Numbered from the stretch's first letter, positions 9,746 to 19,241 are shown. The stretch is DNA of 22,767 bases from Parastagonospora avenae f. sp. tritici 18332-5 (GCA_022559985.1 JAFJTR010000172.1:1-22767), one strand, 5' to 3'. The notes: generated by a model from the letters alone, not told the origin. A program made the numbers and translations.

Positions 9746-10758
9746 GGCGCACCAGCGCTGCCGATCCCTGCCGGAGCACAGCCATGACGTGGCACATAAA
9801 AAAACTAGTGTGGCTGCGACTCGTGGCGAGGATCGTGAAAGCAGCAGCGCGGTGAGCTTCCAGAACAGATGACGTGGCTTGGACCGAATGAGTGCCTGCC
9901 AAGAGAGACCTACGCGGCCTCAATATTGCGGAGCGACACCCAACGAACTTGTCTAATCGAACGACTTTTACTGATTACTTTCGCAACACGACTGACGACC
10001 AACATTATCCTTCGCAAGCATGACATCTACTTAAGAGTATTCACTGAACCTGAGATCGAGCGAGACATGTTTTTGGCAATCGCCCTCGATCCCCTACTTA
10101 TTTTCTTCGTGGCCCAGGTCAGAGCATTATACGCCTACACACCGTTCACGATACTGGTACTTTCCTATGGTCGGTGCTTCAATGATAGCGGCGAAGTCAA
10201 TTTCCTTAATGAGAATGTTTCCTTTTTTCTTCACGACTTAAACGACAACCGGCGCTTTTATCTGGATAGACAAATTTTATACTTTGTTTTGAGGTTTATA
10301 TACCCAGCGCGTGTGCGCTCTTCAGCCAAAACCAACCTCGAGCAATACGAGGTTAGGTTGTGGACATTAGCAATGATAGACAAAATAAATACAAATCTAT
10401 AGATCAGTACTTGACCAATACATTCACCCCACTCACGGGTATTTACTCTTACCGCTTGATTACGATACATCCAATCTCGTCTTTCAATGTGTTCACAGTC
10501 GACAATGGAAGACAAGGGAAGATGGTGCTTAGAGCGGTTCCACTCAAAATGGCTAGCGACATTAGCCACAGTGGCTCACCACCGTTTTTAGCATAACGTC
10601 ATTGTTGATTTCGCGACGACCTTGGAAGCGACTTCCTCTATCCCACAACCACACTCGCCGCCCTTTGTCCAGAATCCACGGCGCGGCGTTCAACCTCACC
10701 CTTCAGCTCTTTCTCCCCTGGCTTCAGCTTATCAATTCACCCCTTGCAACCACTCACC
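9746..10758. other. Intergenic region between regulator and FIT2-like gene
   Basis: It holds the regulator's 3' UTR, an AT-richer stretch (about 9940-10480) and the promoter of the FIT2-like gene. An ATG-initiated frame of 177 codons (9869-10402) lies inside, but its composition follows the AT-rich DNA, it shows no domain or signal peptide, and I do not call it a gene. A hairpin at 10330-10359 is listed separately. Confidence 0.45.
10330..10359. other. Hairpin with 11 paired bases and one bulge
   Basis: AACCTCG (10334-10340) pairs with CGAGGTT (10348-10354) around a 7-nt loop. Outside a single bulged A at 10355, AACC (10330-10333) pairs with GGTT (10356-10359). It could be an RNA structure in a 3' UTR or a chance inverted repeat. 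Confidence 0.35.
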
Positions 10759-11721
10759 ATGTCAACACGCCGCAAACCCATCGACGACCCCGTCACTACA
10801 ATGCCAGCAAGCACCCAGCCGCCCCTCTCGTCGACCCGCCGCTCGCCCTTCCTGCCAACCCGCCTCGAAGCCCAGTTAATCTCCATCTACCCGCTCACCC
10901 TGCTCCTTGGCAGCATCTTCAGCACTCTCTCGCCGTCCTCCCGCAGCGCGCCCTACTCCGCCGATTCGCAATCCCACCTCCCCGAATTCGCACCCTCCTA
11001 CTTCGCGCAAAAGAAAAACGTCTTCAACGTCTACTTCGTCAAGGTTGGGTGGTTCTGGACGACGCTCGCATTCAGCGTGTTCGTTGGCTTCCACCCCGGT
11101 TTCGGCGCCGGCGTGAGCAGAAGAAGAATCGCTGCGATCACGAGATATGTGGTGATTACGTGCTGGTGGGTCGCGCTTACGCAGTGGTTCTTTGGCCCGC
11201 CGTTGATCGACACTATGTTTCGCTTTACGGGCGGGCAGTGCGAGAGACTGCGTGATCCGGCGGAGAGAGCGGATATGAGCGATACGAGGGAGTTCATTAC
11301 GGCTGCAACGTGTAAGGCGGTGGGCGGGACGTGGAAGGGTGGGCACGATATTTCGGGACACGTCTTTCTGCTCATCCTTGGGAGTTCGCTGCTCTGGTTG
11401 GAGTTTCTCCCGGCGCTCACGAGGGTCGAGGGATTGCGCGACGGAAGGCTGATCACACTGGCAGATGGAAAAACGGCGAGTGTGGCGGTGGAGAAAGAGA
11501 GGGTGAAGGTCGAGGGCGATGCGACCGCGCAAGGCGTCAAGTTCGCACTGGGTGTCGCCGGATTGATGTGGTGGATGCTGCTGATGACAGCTGCGTATTT
11601 CCACACCTGGTTTGAAAAGTTCACGGGGCTGGCTGTTGCTTTTACGGGACTGTGGTTGGTGTACTTTATGCCCAGGGGCGTGCCGGCGGTTCGGGCGGTG
11701 CTGGGTATGCCGGGCGTTTGA
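10759..11721 (+). CDS. FIT2/Scs3-family ER membrane protein (lipid-droplet formation)
   Basis: A single exon encodes 320 aa. The start is the ATG at 10759 (context CTCACCATGT); the frame is open a little further upstream but has no earlier ATG. Family members sit in the ER membrane, act as lipid-phosphate/acyl-CoA-cleaving enzymes of the LPP type, and are needed for budding of lipid droplets; yeast Scs3 also affects inositol-phospholipid metabolism. The defining motif GGHDISGHVFLL is present with His201, and the second conserved His lies in YFHTWFEKFTGL (His282). About six hydrophobic segments are seen, including LISIYPLTLLLGSIF, GWFWTTLAFSVFVGF and VAGLMWWMLLMTAAYF. The first 35 residues are Pro/Thr/Ser-rich and probably cytosolic. 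The length is normal for fungal members and nothing is broken. It has no functional link to its neighbours that I can see. Confidence 0.88.
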   Translation: MSTRRKPIDDPVTTMPASTQPPLSSTRRSPFLPTRLEAQLISIYPLTLLLGSIFSTLSPSSRSAPYSADSQSHLPEFAPSYFAQKKNVFNVYFVKVGWFWTTLAFSVFVGFHPGFGAGVSRRRIAAITRYVVITCWWVALTQWFFGPPLIDTMFRFTGGQCERLRDPAERADMSDTREFITAATCKAVGGTWKGGHDISGHVFLLILGSSLLWLEFLPALTRVEGLRDGRLITLADGKTASVAVEKERVKVEGDATAQGVKFALGVAGLMWWMLLMTAAYFHTWFEKFTGLAVAFTGLWLVYFMPRGVPAVRAVLGMPGV

Positions 11722-12700
11722 GGGGATGGTGGGATGATGATATGCGGTTTATGAGGAAGATTATATGTTAGCGTAAAATCGTTTGAATGAATACCATTAC
11801 ACTCCATCGAAGTCCATGACGTTGGCCGATCAAACCACACCGCCAAGCTTTTCGGCGTGAGACGGGGTATATAAACCTCCCCTCTCCTCGTCTCCTCTCT
11901 CTATACTCCATCACACAAAGCAGGTCTTGTTCTACCAAAAATGGATAGACTATTTTGCGATGACTTCGCCTGTCCTCTTCTCTCCTCCCAAAATCACAAT
12001 CCGAGCTATATGATGACTGTTCTCGCCCAAACCAAAACCAAAAGCACTTCATGACTGCATCTGGCGTCCCCAAAACATCGACAATGCAGCACTGGCGTCT
12101 CCCGCGCTTCCAAAACCACAGACTAATGACTACAACGTCTCGCTCTATACAATCGCTGCTCACCACGCATGACTCGGGCTCCTTCCGCCCTCTCTACAAA
12201 AGGATGCAAATGGAGCACATGTTCTCGATTATGTGGTTGGGGGGGGAAGATAGCTGGTGGATGTGTCTATGTCCGGACCAAGAATGCTGAAGAATGCGAA
12301 TTATTGTGTTCTGGTGCGCTGTCCAAAATCTACCAAACTGGAGAGAGGCATGTCTGTCCGTCTTTTTTGCGTCTGATAGCGAAGCCTGGATTTCTTCGAG
12401 GTATAAAAAACTACTGAAAACACGTCTATGCGTCTTTCTTCCTCGACTACATCAGCCAATGTGCGCGGCTTGAAAAAAAGATCACCTTCTTCCATATCTT
12501 TTCTGGAAAACTGGAAAATTCCACAATGTTCGTGGACGCAAAAACAAAAGCGATGTCATTGATGCGAGCGGGTCCGCAAAGCTAAAGGGTGGATGGCGAT
12601 GTCCCTGTTTTTTCTGAGAGCAAGTGCCGATATAAAAAACGGAGGGATCTCTATTCGATGTCTCCGGCCTGAGTCTCGCCCTCCCATATTCTTCAAGTTT

Positions 12701-12716
12701 CCGTACGCAAGTACGG
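12701..12716. other. Perfect hairpin with GCAA tetraloop
   Basis: CCGTAC and GTACGG form a perfect 6-bp stem closed by GCAA, a GNRA-type loop. This would be stable in RNA. It sits in the gene-free TATA/CCAAAA region; chance is possible for so short a structure. Confidence 0.35.
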
Positions 12717-13522
12717 CTTAATTCACCGCGCAATTACGGCTCAATACAGTCTGTGCGCCAAGGGGCCACATGTAGATAAGAACCCTCCTTCTCTGCAAAG
12801 AGAGATAGGGTAGTAGTCAAGTAATTAACAGGATCATCTTGCCTGCTCACCTTTTGGCGTACGCCTGCGGGCGTACCCATCCAATACCCGGTCAACCGAC
12901 ATCAAGAGTATGTGTTCTGCTTCTCTGAAAACCAAAAACCATAAACCGAACCAAGAATGGTTGGGCTGGCCTGCGGTGTGGTTTCAAACACACGGTTCAC
13001 CCTTCGGATATGTTCTGGACAAATAGGAGATGTGTTTCAAACTGGATGTACATCAAAATACCACTACCGGTCTATGCCTTCTTAAATCTGCGCCAGACCT
13101 TGACGATGGCTCGACTGGGACTAGCGTCATGGGAGGTATAAAGTATTCTCCTGCTCCTCTTGGAGTTTATTCTATACCACACACAAAGTATTTGTTATTC
13201 CAAAACCGCCAAGTCTGTGGTATCATGTCTGCCGCCCGACTTTCTTCTCAAAAGTCTGGAAATCCTCAAACTATGTGCCACGCGTGTTCCCTGTGCGACG
13301 GATACACCAAAAAACAGCAATGTGGATTGGATGTGTGCATTTCTTCCCAAAACAACGCAGCCTCTCAATCCATATTTGTCGCCAGCTCTCCTCGCAACTT
13401 TTACTCTTAAACATCTATGTGGGAATAGTATGGCTGCCCTGCTGCTGCGCTTCTCCAAATCCAAAACTTTACTGTCTCTGTTGGTTGCTCTTGGTTTCGG
13501 GCCACCGTAGGTACGTGACGAG

Positions 13523-13536
13523 CACGTGACCACGTG
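13523..13536. promoter_or_regulatory. Two CACGTG E-boxes eight bases apart
   Basis: CACGTG occurs at 13523-13528 and 13531-13536, with a related TACGTGAC at 13513-13520. bHLH proteins bind CACGTG. The pair lies about 390 bp before the TATATAAA at 13918 and has no protein gene next to it, so it may serve one of the unexplained array units. Confidence 0.35.
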
Positions 13537-14683
13537 TGTGGCCCGTGCCGTGGGGTGGGATTCAGTTCGTACGCGAGCTGCAGCCCACCTCCAAAAATCA
13601 ATCAATCATCTACTCAAACTCGTTGCAACGACCGTTACTTGATTCAACCCCATACCTTTGCCGTGTCAACAGTCTCTGGTCAATGATCCGAATAACCCTT
13701 CCAAAAACAGGAGTCCCCGCGTACGTGTTCCGTTTTCCTCCAAAAAAACTGCTCCAGTTTCCCATGACCGAAGATATCTATGACCAGATATCGCTCCTCT
13801 GCCGCGCTTCAAAAGGACTTTGAAGACATTCATGCTCCACTGTCTCTTCTCGGTTCATCTCAAATTGCAGATTCAGGCTTTGAATGGCGGGTGCTTGCCG
13901 CTAGTAGCTGGATGCAATATATAAACCCCCGGCGCTCGGTTGGATTTGAACTTCATCACTACACAGTCTTAGGCCTTCTACCCAAAATGTACCCGAAGTT
14001 GTACATGTCCTTTGCTCTTCTTCCCTTCTCAAAATACCAGAGGAGTACGATATGTTTTCCGAAAATTCCAAAAAATTCTTCTTTTACACTAGAATGACTC
14101 AAGACCACCTACTTCGCTATGATGTGTTCTTTTCCCGCTCAGAAATCGGCTATGACTACGCACATTAACCAGACCCGAGACACACCTTGCGATGCCCGGC
14201 AATCCCAAAAAGAGCTCTGGAGGCTCTCATGTCTCGCTCGTCTTCAAAGCAAACATCGAAAACGTGATGTTTCCGCCCCGCTGTCTCAAGAGGATACAGA
14301 CAAGTAGAGCATGTTTGGTCCGAGCGGGGACGTGCGTATATAAATCCCTCGCTCATGTCTGTTGCTGCTTCGTTAATATATACGAGGGTGGGGTCTGTCC
14401 AAAAGGCGCGTGCGTTCGCTATTATGTCCGTTTAGAAGATAATACTACACTCTCCGATATGTGCGGTTGTGCTCGCATTCTCTAAAATATGGTAGGCAGA
14501 AGCCATGGCTGTGGGTTCTGCTGGTTCCAAAAGTCTTCGTCTACAGATTGATTGTGACCAGAGGCTAAGTGTTGCAGGTCGAAGAAGACCGCGTGGTACA
14601 AGGATGGAGTGGAGGAAGGAAAAGGTCGTCGGTCATTCTTCATGTTTCCGGGTGGCCTGAAGGCGTACACAACACTATCAAGC

Positions 14684-15439
14684 TTACGCCTGTGCGGACA
14701 TGTGATCGAGATGCTGAGAGGAGCATAAGTACTGCCTTCTCTTATTCTTCTTACGCATCCATTCAACAATCTGCACATGGCTGTTCCACACAAAAAAGCG
14801 ATCCTGTAAGGCAGCATGTTCGCGCTGAGACTCTCTTTCAAAATACCTCAATATCGGCAAATGCCTTTCCTTCCTCCGGCGTAGGCGTGCCCAGATGGCC
14901 AGATCTTCGTAACGGTGTTTCGCATAGTCGTCCATATTGATGAAGGTGACTTTTGACCGAGAGCAGTCTGGAGGATCCACATGTCGGCTTCCTTCGAAAT
15001 TGACGGCGATGATTTCCGTCAGATAGCGGCGGAGTTGCGATACAGATACTCGATCGGCGCAGCTGTCGGTGTATTCGACGAGGTCGTCATAGTCTTCCCA
15101 CAAGTGAAGGCCCGCGGCAATTGGGGAAGTTGGCGCATGGCTTGAGTATGGTCGTGTAGCATCGTCAACGTCGCGACTTGTTTTCTTGGAGAACGTAGAT
15201 AGTTCCGTTTGGATGGCATCTTTATACTGGTTTCGAGATACGTGATGTGCGTACGTTCCCATAGTTAGTTTGAGCAGTGCGAGGATATCTGCAACTTGAT
15301 GGTGTGCATTCGCGGTACCATGGTCCAAGGCGGAGCTAATAGAAGAGAACCACAAATCGAAAGCTACTTGGGCACGCGATTTCGAGACTCCCAAGCTGTT
15401 GTAGAGCGTCTGTAATCCTATGCATGCCTTTTGGATACA
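14684..15439 (-). CDS. Uncharacterised protein, 3' exon; 5' end unresolved
   Basis: On the minus strand a frame of 251 codons runs from a likely 3' splice site (CTTAG ending at 15440) to a TGA at 14686-14684. It has no suitable ATG near its start, so at least one more exon lies upstream. The protein is soluble-looking and helix-rich, with a basic stretch (WARLRRRKERHL) and a basic C-terminal part (MRKKNKRRQYLC). I recognise no domain, signal peptide or membrane segment. An upstream exon around 15520-15690 ending ILCTDDRYE and joined through a GTATTG donor (85-nt intron, phase 0) is possible, but a stop in that frame and competing open frames leave the beginning uncertain. It could be a pseudogene; the long intact frame argues for a gene. 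Confidence 0.45.
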   Translation of the reverse strand, partial: CIQKACIGLQTLYNSLGVSKSRAQVAFDLWFSSISSALDHGTANAHHQVADILALLKLTMGTYAHHVSRNQYKDAIQTELSTFSKKTSRDVDDATRPYSSHAPTSPIAAGLHLWEDYDDLVEYTDSCADRVSVSQLRRYLTEIIAVNFEGSRHVDPPDCSRSKVTFINMDDYAKHRYEDLAIWARLRRRKERHLPILRYFERESQREHAALQDRFFVWNSHVQIVEWMRKKNKRRQYLCSSQHLDHMSAQA

Positions 15440-16024
15440 CTAAGATATGCTAGCAAGTGAGTTCGGCTGGTGTCTTCGAAGGTGGGTTCTCCTCGCCTTG
15501 TGTAGCTCAGTCCTCGGACAATACTTCATAGCGATCATCTGTACAAAGAATACTAGCTATATCGCAAGCCAGTGTATACCTCCAGGCCATATGAAGCTGT
15601 TGTTCAATGTTTCTTTGTTGGGCTTTTCTTCCAGAATCCGTGGCAGGTTGGTAACACGTCGGATGTCGATTCTTGATGCCATGCAGCAAGGCTCAAGTCA
15701 AGCTCCATTGAGATTTTCAATGCTTGAGTGGATTCGATCGAGCAGACTCGGGAGAATACGCGGCATTGCGTTCGATGCGTTGTTTGTTGTGTTGAGCAAC
15801 ATCGAGCTATTGCGCCATTGCCGACCATCGGCCCTGCTACATCAACCAAATGCCGTCCGGTACATTCGCGTATCCGGTGAATGATCAACGTCATCGTGCA
15901 TATCGTGCATCCATCTCATAGGCACACAAAGCGTCGAGATGCAAGGACGTTGAAGTCTTTGAAGACTTTGATGCATACCCCGATGCCAGGAAGGACCGAC
16001 CTCAATCCCGCCAGTTTTCCGCCC

Positions 16025-16031
16025 GGCTAAA
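16025..16031 (+). promoter_or_regulatory. GGCTAAA, XlnR/Xyr1-type box
   Basis: Exact match to the GGCTAAA consensus for the xylanolytic activator, in the context CCGGCTAAAC, which also fits the related CGG-N-TAAA type of site. It is well placed in the promoter of a secreted glycosidase. A 7-bp match alone can be chance. Confidence 0.45.
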
Positions 16032-16220
16032 CACCGCAACAGGCGATCGTCTAACCGCATACGGCATCGCATCCGCACAGAAATCGATGGTCAGTTCTTC
16101 CGCATCGTCACGCCGAGTGTTCGTTGACCCCGGCTTTTCTCCGCTTTCCCCTCATCCTCCCGCTAGCCTGACGGTACCGTATTCTTGTACTAACCAAGCA
16201 TGCGGGAGCGATCTTGGGTG

Positions 16221-16227
16221 TATAAAT
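16221..16227 (+). promoter_or_regulatory. TATA box of the alpha-galactosidase gene
   Basis: TATAAAT lies 52 bp before the ATG at 16279. With initiation 25-35 bp downstream, the leader would be very short (about 20-30 nt). No other TATA element is close. Confidence 0.5.
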
Positions 16228-16278
16228 TGGGGTAGTCCGTCAGCCACCAACATGCTAACGCCTTGGTAGTTCACAGAC

Positions 16279-18616
16279 ATGGCGATGGTCAAGAAAGTAA
16301 GTGTGTTGACGCTGTTGACAACTGCGGTCGTTGGGCAGGATGGTATGTAGGACCGAGATGAGAAGCAGGTTGAATACCACTGACAGTAACAGCCATCACC
16401 GCCACGGGAACAAACTTCTCGCTGAATGCGGTGGGAATGTCGTATCTGTTCCATGTTGATCACGAGTCTGGGGATTTGCTGGCCGACCACTTTGGTGGCT
16501 CTATTAGCGACTTCGTACCTCCAGCACAGCCATGGAACTCTGGCTGGAATGATCAGTTGTCCAACAAGCGCCGCGAATTTCCGGACATTGGGCGCAGCGA
16601 TCCTCGGTTGCCTGCAATTCATATTGAACACGCAGATGGCGATACTGTGTCAGCGTTTCAGTACCAGTCGCACAACATCACCCAGGGAAAACCATCGATA
16701 CCAGGACTTCCAGCGACATGGGGCGAAGCTGGTGATGTGACAACATTAATCGTGAACTTGTACGACAATGTTTCGGATGTCTCGGCAGCGCTCTCGTATT
16801 CCGTCTTTCCGAAGTACAATGCGATCGCACGAAGCTTCAGCATTACGAACCATGCCTCAAGCAACGGCACAGCACCAGGCTCTGGCCCAATCACCATTCA
16901 GCGAGCAGCAAGCTTTAGCACCGACTTTCCCAACGTCGATCTGGAAATGATCGAGCCGTACGGAGACTGGTCAGACGAGTTCAACGTCGCAAGAAGGAAG
17001 GTTGACTACGGACGAACCTCGTAAGCATTCTTTAAAAATGACCGGATCACTCTAATTCCTACAGATTTGGCAGCCAGGCTGGTTACGCTTCTCACGTCCA
17101 CAACCCGTTCTTCGCGCTTGTGTCTCCGAGTACTACTGAGAGCGCGGGTGAGGCATGGGGATTCAGTTTGGTATGGACTGGAAGTTTCGAGGCGACCGCC
17201 GAAAAGTACTCCAACGGCTTCACCCGTGTGTTGATGGGCTTAAACTCCCTGCACTCAAGCATCAAAGTGCAGCCAGGCGAGACTTTCCAGTCGCCAGAAG
17301 CTGTCGCGGTTTACTCATCCGAGGGGGTTGGCGGCTTGTCGCGCTCATTCCATGATCTCTACCGCAACCACTTGTCACGCCACAAAGCCACAAAAGAGAC
17401 GCGCCCTATCTTGCTCAACTCATGGGAGGGTCTTGGGTTCAACATCAACGAGACCTCACTCGTCAGGTTAGCGGAAGAATCCGAAGAGCTTGGCATCCAG
17501 CTGTTTGTAAACGATGATGGCTGGTTTGGCACTGAATATCCGCGTAACAACGACTGGACAGGCCTCGGAGATTGGACGCCGAACCCTCGTCTGTTCCCCA
17601 GCGGCTTTAAACATTATGTAGACTCGGTGACCAACCTGACTGTTGCCAACGAGTCATCGACCCCAATGCAATTTGGTATTTGGGTAGAGCCTGAAATGGT
17701 GAACCCAAATTCGTCACTCTACCTTGAGCATCCGGACTGGGTCTTGCATGCCGGAAAACATCAGCGTTCGTTGACGCGGCACCAGCTGGTCTTGAATGTG
17801 GGTCTGCCAGAAGTACAGGACTTCATCATAGATTTCATGTCGAGACTCCTCGACTCGGCAAACATCCAGTATGTCAAGTGGGACAACAACCGTGCGATAC
17901 ATGAGATGGCACGCCCATCCGCCGACTACGACTACATTCTGGGACTTTATCGCGTCATTGACAACCTCACAACAAAGTATCCAGATGTACTTTGGGAAGG
18001 CTGTGCATCCGGCGGCGGTCGATTTGACCCTGGACTGCTCTACTACTGGCCCCAACATTGGACTTCGGACAACACTGATGCCTCAGACCGCATCACAATC
18101 CAAATGGGCACTTCGCTCGTCTACCCTCCTTCATCAATGGGCTGCCACGTGTCTGCAGTCCCCAACGGTGCCACGGCGCGCAACACCAGCATCGAGTACC
18201 GCGCCCACGTTGCCATGTGGTGCGGATCTTTCGGTCTCGAACTCAACCCCGAAGAGCTCAGTCCCGTCGAAGCCTCCGGTCTACCCGCGATCATGGCTGC
18301 AGCCAAGCGTGTCAACCCAATTGTCATTGATGGTGACTTTTACCGCCTAGCGTGGAAGGACAACAGCAACTGGCCCGCGGTGCAGTTCGTTAGCGCTGAC
18401 GGAAACGATGCGGTTTTGTTTGCGTTCCAGCAGTCTTCAGTGGTGAAGCCTGCCATTCCACCGCTAAGGCTGGCAGGCTTGGATCCAAAGGCGCGGTACA
18501 GCAATGACTGGGATAATGCGACATATACTGGGGCGACGTACATGAACGCTGGTTTGAACATCCCTTGGAAGAGGACTGATTACCAGAGCAAGATGATCTG
18601 GTTGACGAAGCAGTAA
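16279..18616 (+). CDS. aglC: Secreted GH36 alpha-galactosidase (AglC-type, 3 exons)
   Basis: Model: join of 16279-16342, 16393-17020 and 17065-18616, 747 aa, the size of Aspergillus AglC. The second acceptor of intron 1 was chosen (50 nt); the acceptor six bases earlier also keeps the frame and adds two residues. The N-terminus MAMVKKVSVLTLLTTAVVG is a signal peptide. An N-terminal beta-supersandwich domain is followed by a TIM barrel with LNSWEGLGFN, LFVNDDGWFG, GIWVEPEMVNP, YVKWDNNRAIHE, GCASGGGRFD and HWTSDNTDAS. By family comparison Asp504 (in KWD) is the nucleophile and Asp566 (in WTSD) the acid/base; both are present. The enzyme removes terminal alpha-1,6-galactose from raffinose-type sugars and galacto(gluco)mannans outside the cell. 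Many N-glycosylation sequons occur. A TATA box and GGCTAAA lie upstream, suggesting carbon-source control. Confidence 0.93.
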
Positions 18617-18671
18617 TGTAGCGGATGTAGTGTAAGTGTCCAAACAGCGGCATTGAGGTGCACAGTTAGCA

Positions 18672-18681
18672 GTCACGTGAC
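18672..18681. promoter_or_regulatory. Palindrome GTCACGTGAC (extended E-box)
   Basis: A perfect 10-bp palindrome around CACGTG, the type of site bound by bHLH factors such as Cbf1/SREBP-like proteins. It lies 33 bp before an ATAAATA element (18714-18720), as a promoter of a downstream unit would. Confidence 0.4.
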
Positions 18682-18712
18682 ATAGTCTCGTGTAACGTCG
18701 TACGCACAAAGG

Positions 18713-18930
18713 GATAAATATCTTTCCTCCGCACAGCCTTAGAAGGAGAGAAGCAATCAACACCAGTTACCCACAACCCCCCCTCGTGCGATGTCTACAC
18801 CGTGCAAACCTTTCTGCCTCGCGCGTAAGTGCTGATAGCATTTGCTAGCTAGCAGGGAGCCCATTCAACAGTAAGTAATTAATACGTTGTTGAGCACGAC
18901 AATTTCAGTTGCCATGCCCCTCAAATGACT
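18713..18930 (+). other. Possible remnant or tiny gene behind a TATA-like element
   Basis: After ATAAATA (18714-18720) comes a purine/CA-rich leader and an ATG at 18791 opening MSTPCKPFCLA, which then meets a perfect GTAAGT donor. Possible acceptors downstream give only 13-18 residues in total. It may be the 5' end of a gene cut off by the repeat insertions to the right, or a very short peptide gene. I do not recognise it. Confidence 0.25.
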
Positions 18931-18951
18931 GGGTCTCAAGTCTGCGACACG

Positions 18952-19160
18952 AGGTGATGCAATAATTCGTGCGCATTCTGTTTTATCTCAATTTACTATT
19001 GCAGAGTAGCTGTTATCTTATATACACGCCTGAATAGATTTGATAGCTTATCAGCGCGCCACGAAGGGATTAAATAATCTTGAAGCCGAACGGCCTAACT
19101 GAACTGCTCTCTGATAGTTTAGGTCGTGAGGCGTAGCGCGCACGAATTATTGCCCCACCT
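18952..19160. mobile_element. 209-bp MITE-like element with 23-bp inverted repeats
   Basis: GCAATAATTCGTGCGC at 18959-18974 is repeated as its exact reverse complement at 19138-19153. Extending outward to AGGTG at 18952 and CACCT at 19160 gives 23-bp terminal inverted repeats with two mismatches. The interior is AT-rich and non-coding. No clear target duplication flanks it, so the exact ends and superfamily are open. Confidence 0.6.
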
Positions 19161-19241
19161 GGTGGCGAGAAAGTCTAGTTTGACGTTTACTGCTGAGAAT
19201 ATCTGGGTTCAGTCCAGGGTAGAAGGTGCTTGAGAGTCACA

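Larger units (their letters stand above)
11868..14532 (+). repeat. Diverged array of TATA-box units with CCAAAA motifs
   Basis: TATATAAA stands at 11868-11875, 13918-13925 and 14337-14344; weaker forms are TATAAAG at 13137-13143 and TATAAAAAA at 12402-12410 and 12631-12639. The three strong boxes are each followed by Y then C/T-rich sequence. From the TATA start to the next CCAAAA is 67, 63, 64 and 62 nt for the units at 11868, 13137, 13918 and 14337. I count 20 CCAAAA on the plus strand from 11935 to 14532, usually behind a pyrimidine tract, against one TTTTGG. ATGACT recurs too, at 11960, 12013, 12051, 12126, 12169, 14094 and 14152. This looks like several old copies of a short transcription unit, or an array of non-coding RNA genes. 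I do not recognise it. Confidence 0.4.
11722..14683. other. 3-kb gene-free region with a TATA/CCAAAA array
   Basis: No coding frame here is convincing; those of up to 136 codons contradict each other on both strands. The DNA is not random-looking: pyrimidine tracts followed by CAAAA recur throughout, and several strong TATA boxes occur (listed as the array). It also contains a perfect hairpin at 12701-12716, a 10-bp palindrome GGCGTACGCC at 12856-12865, and paired E-boxes at 13523-13536. The first part must hold the 3' UTR of the FIT2-like gene and the last part that of the minus-strand gene at 14684. Confidence 0.5.
15440..16278. promoter_or_regulatory. Region upstream of the alpha-galactosidase, with GGCTAAA
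   Basis: The left part (about 15440-15720) probably holds 5' exons of the minus-strand hypothetical gene; the right part is the alpha-galactosidase promoter. GGCTAAA at 16025-16031 equals the binding site known for XlnR/Xyr1 regulators of hemicellulase genes and lies 248 bp before the ATG. A CCG-N4-CGG pair is at 16055-16064. A short inverted repeat (AAGTCTT/AAGACTT) lies near 15953-15968. Confidence 0.5.

Noticed and set aside
9869..10402. 177-codon ATG-initiated frame after the regulator gene
   Set aside because: AT-rich composition drives the residues, no domain, signal or splice support, and an opposing frame overlaps it. Kept only as a note in the intergenic entry.
10876..11846. Long minus-strand frames (242 and 271 codons) opposite the FIT2-like gene
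   Set aside because: Antisense shadows; the plus strand carries the conserved FIT2 motifs.
12001..12060. Box C/D snoRNA suggested by ATGATGA near 12010
   Set aside because: No CTGA D box at a fitting distance and no terminal stem, so the C-box match alone is not enough.
13591..13745. Sm-site-like TTTTTGG on the minus strand (spliceosomal snRNA genes)
   Set aside because: No known U1, U2, U4, U5 or U6 sequence is recognisable beside them.
19201..19240. tRNA or SINE from a GGTTCAGTCC B-box-like string near 19206
   Set aside because: The string lacks a base of the consensus and there is no A box or cloverleaf.
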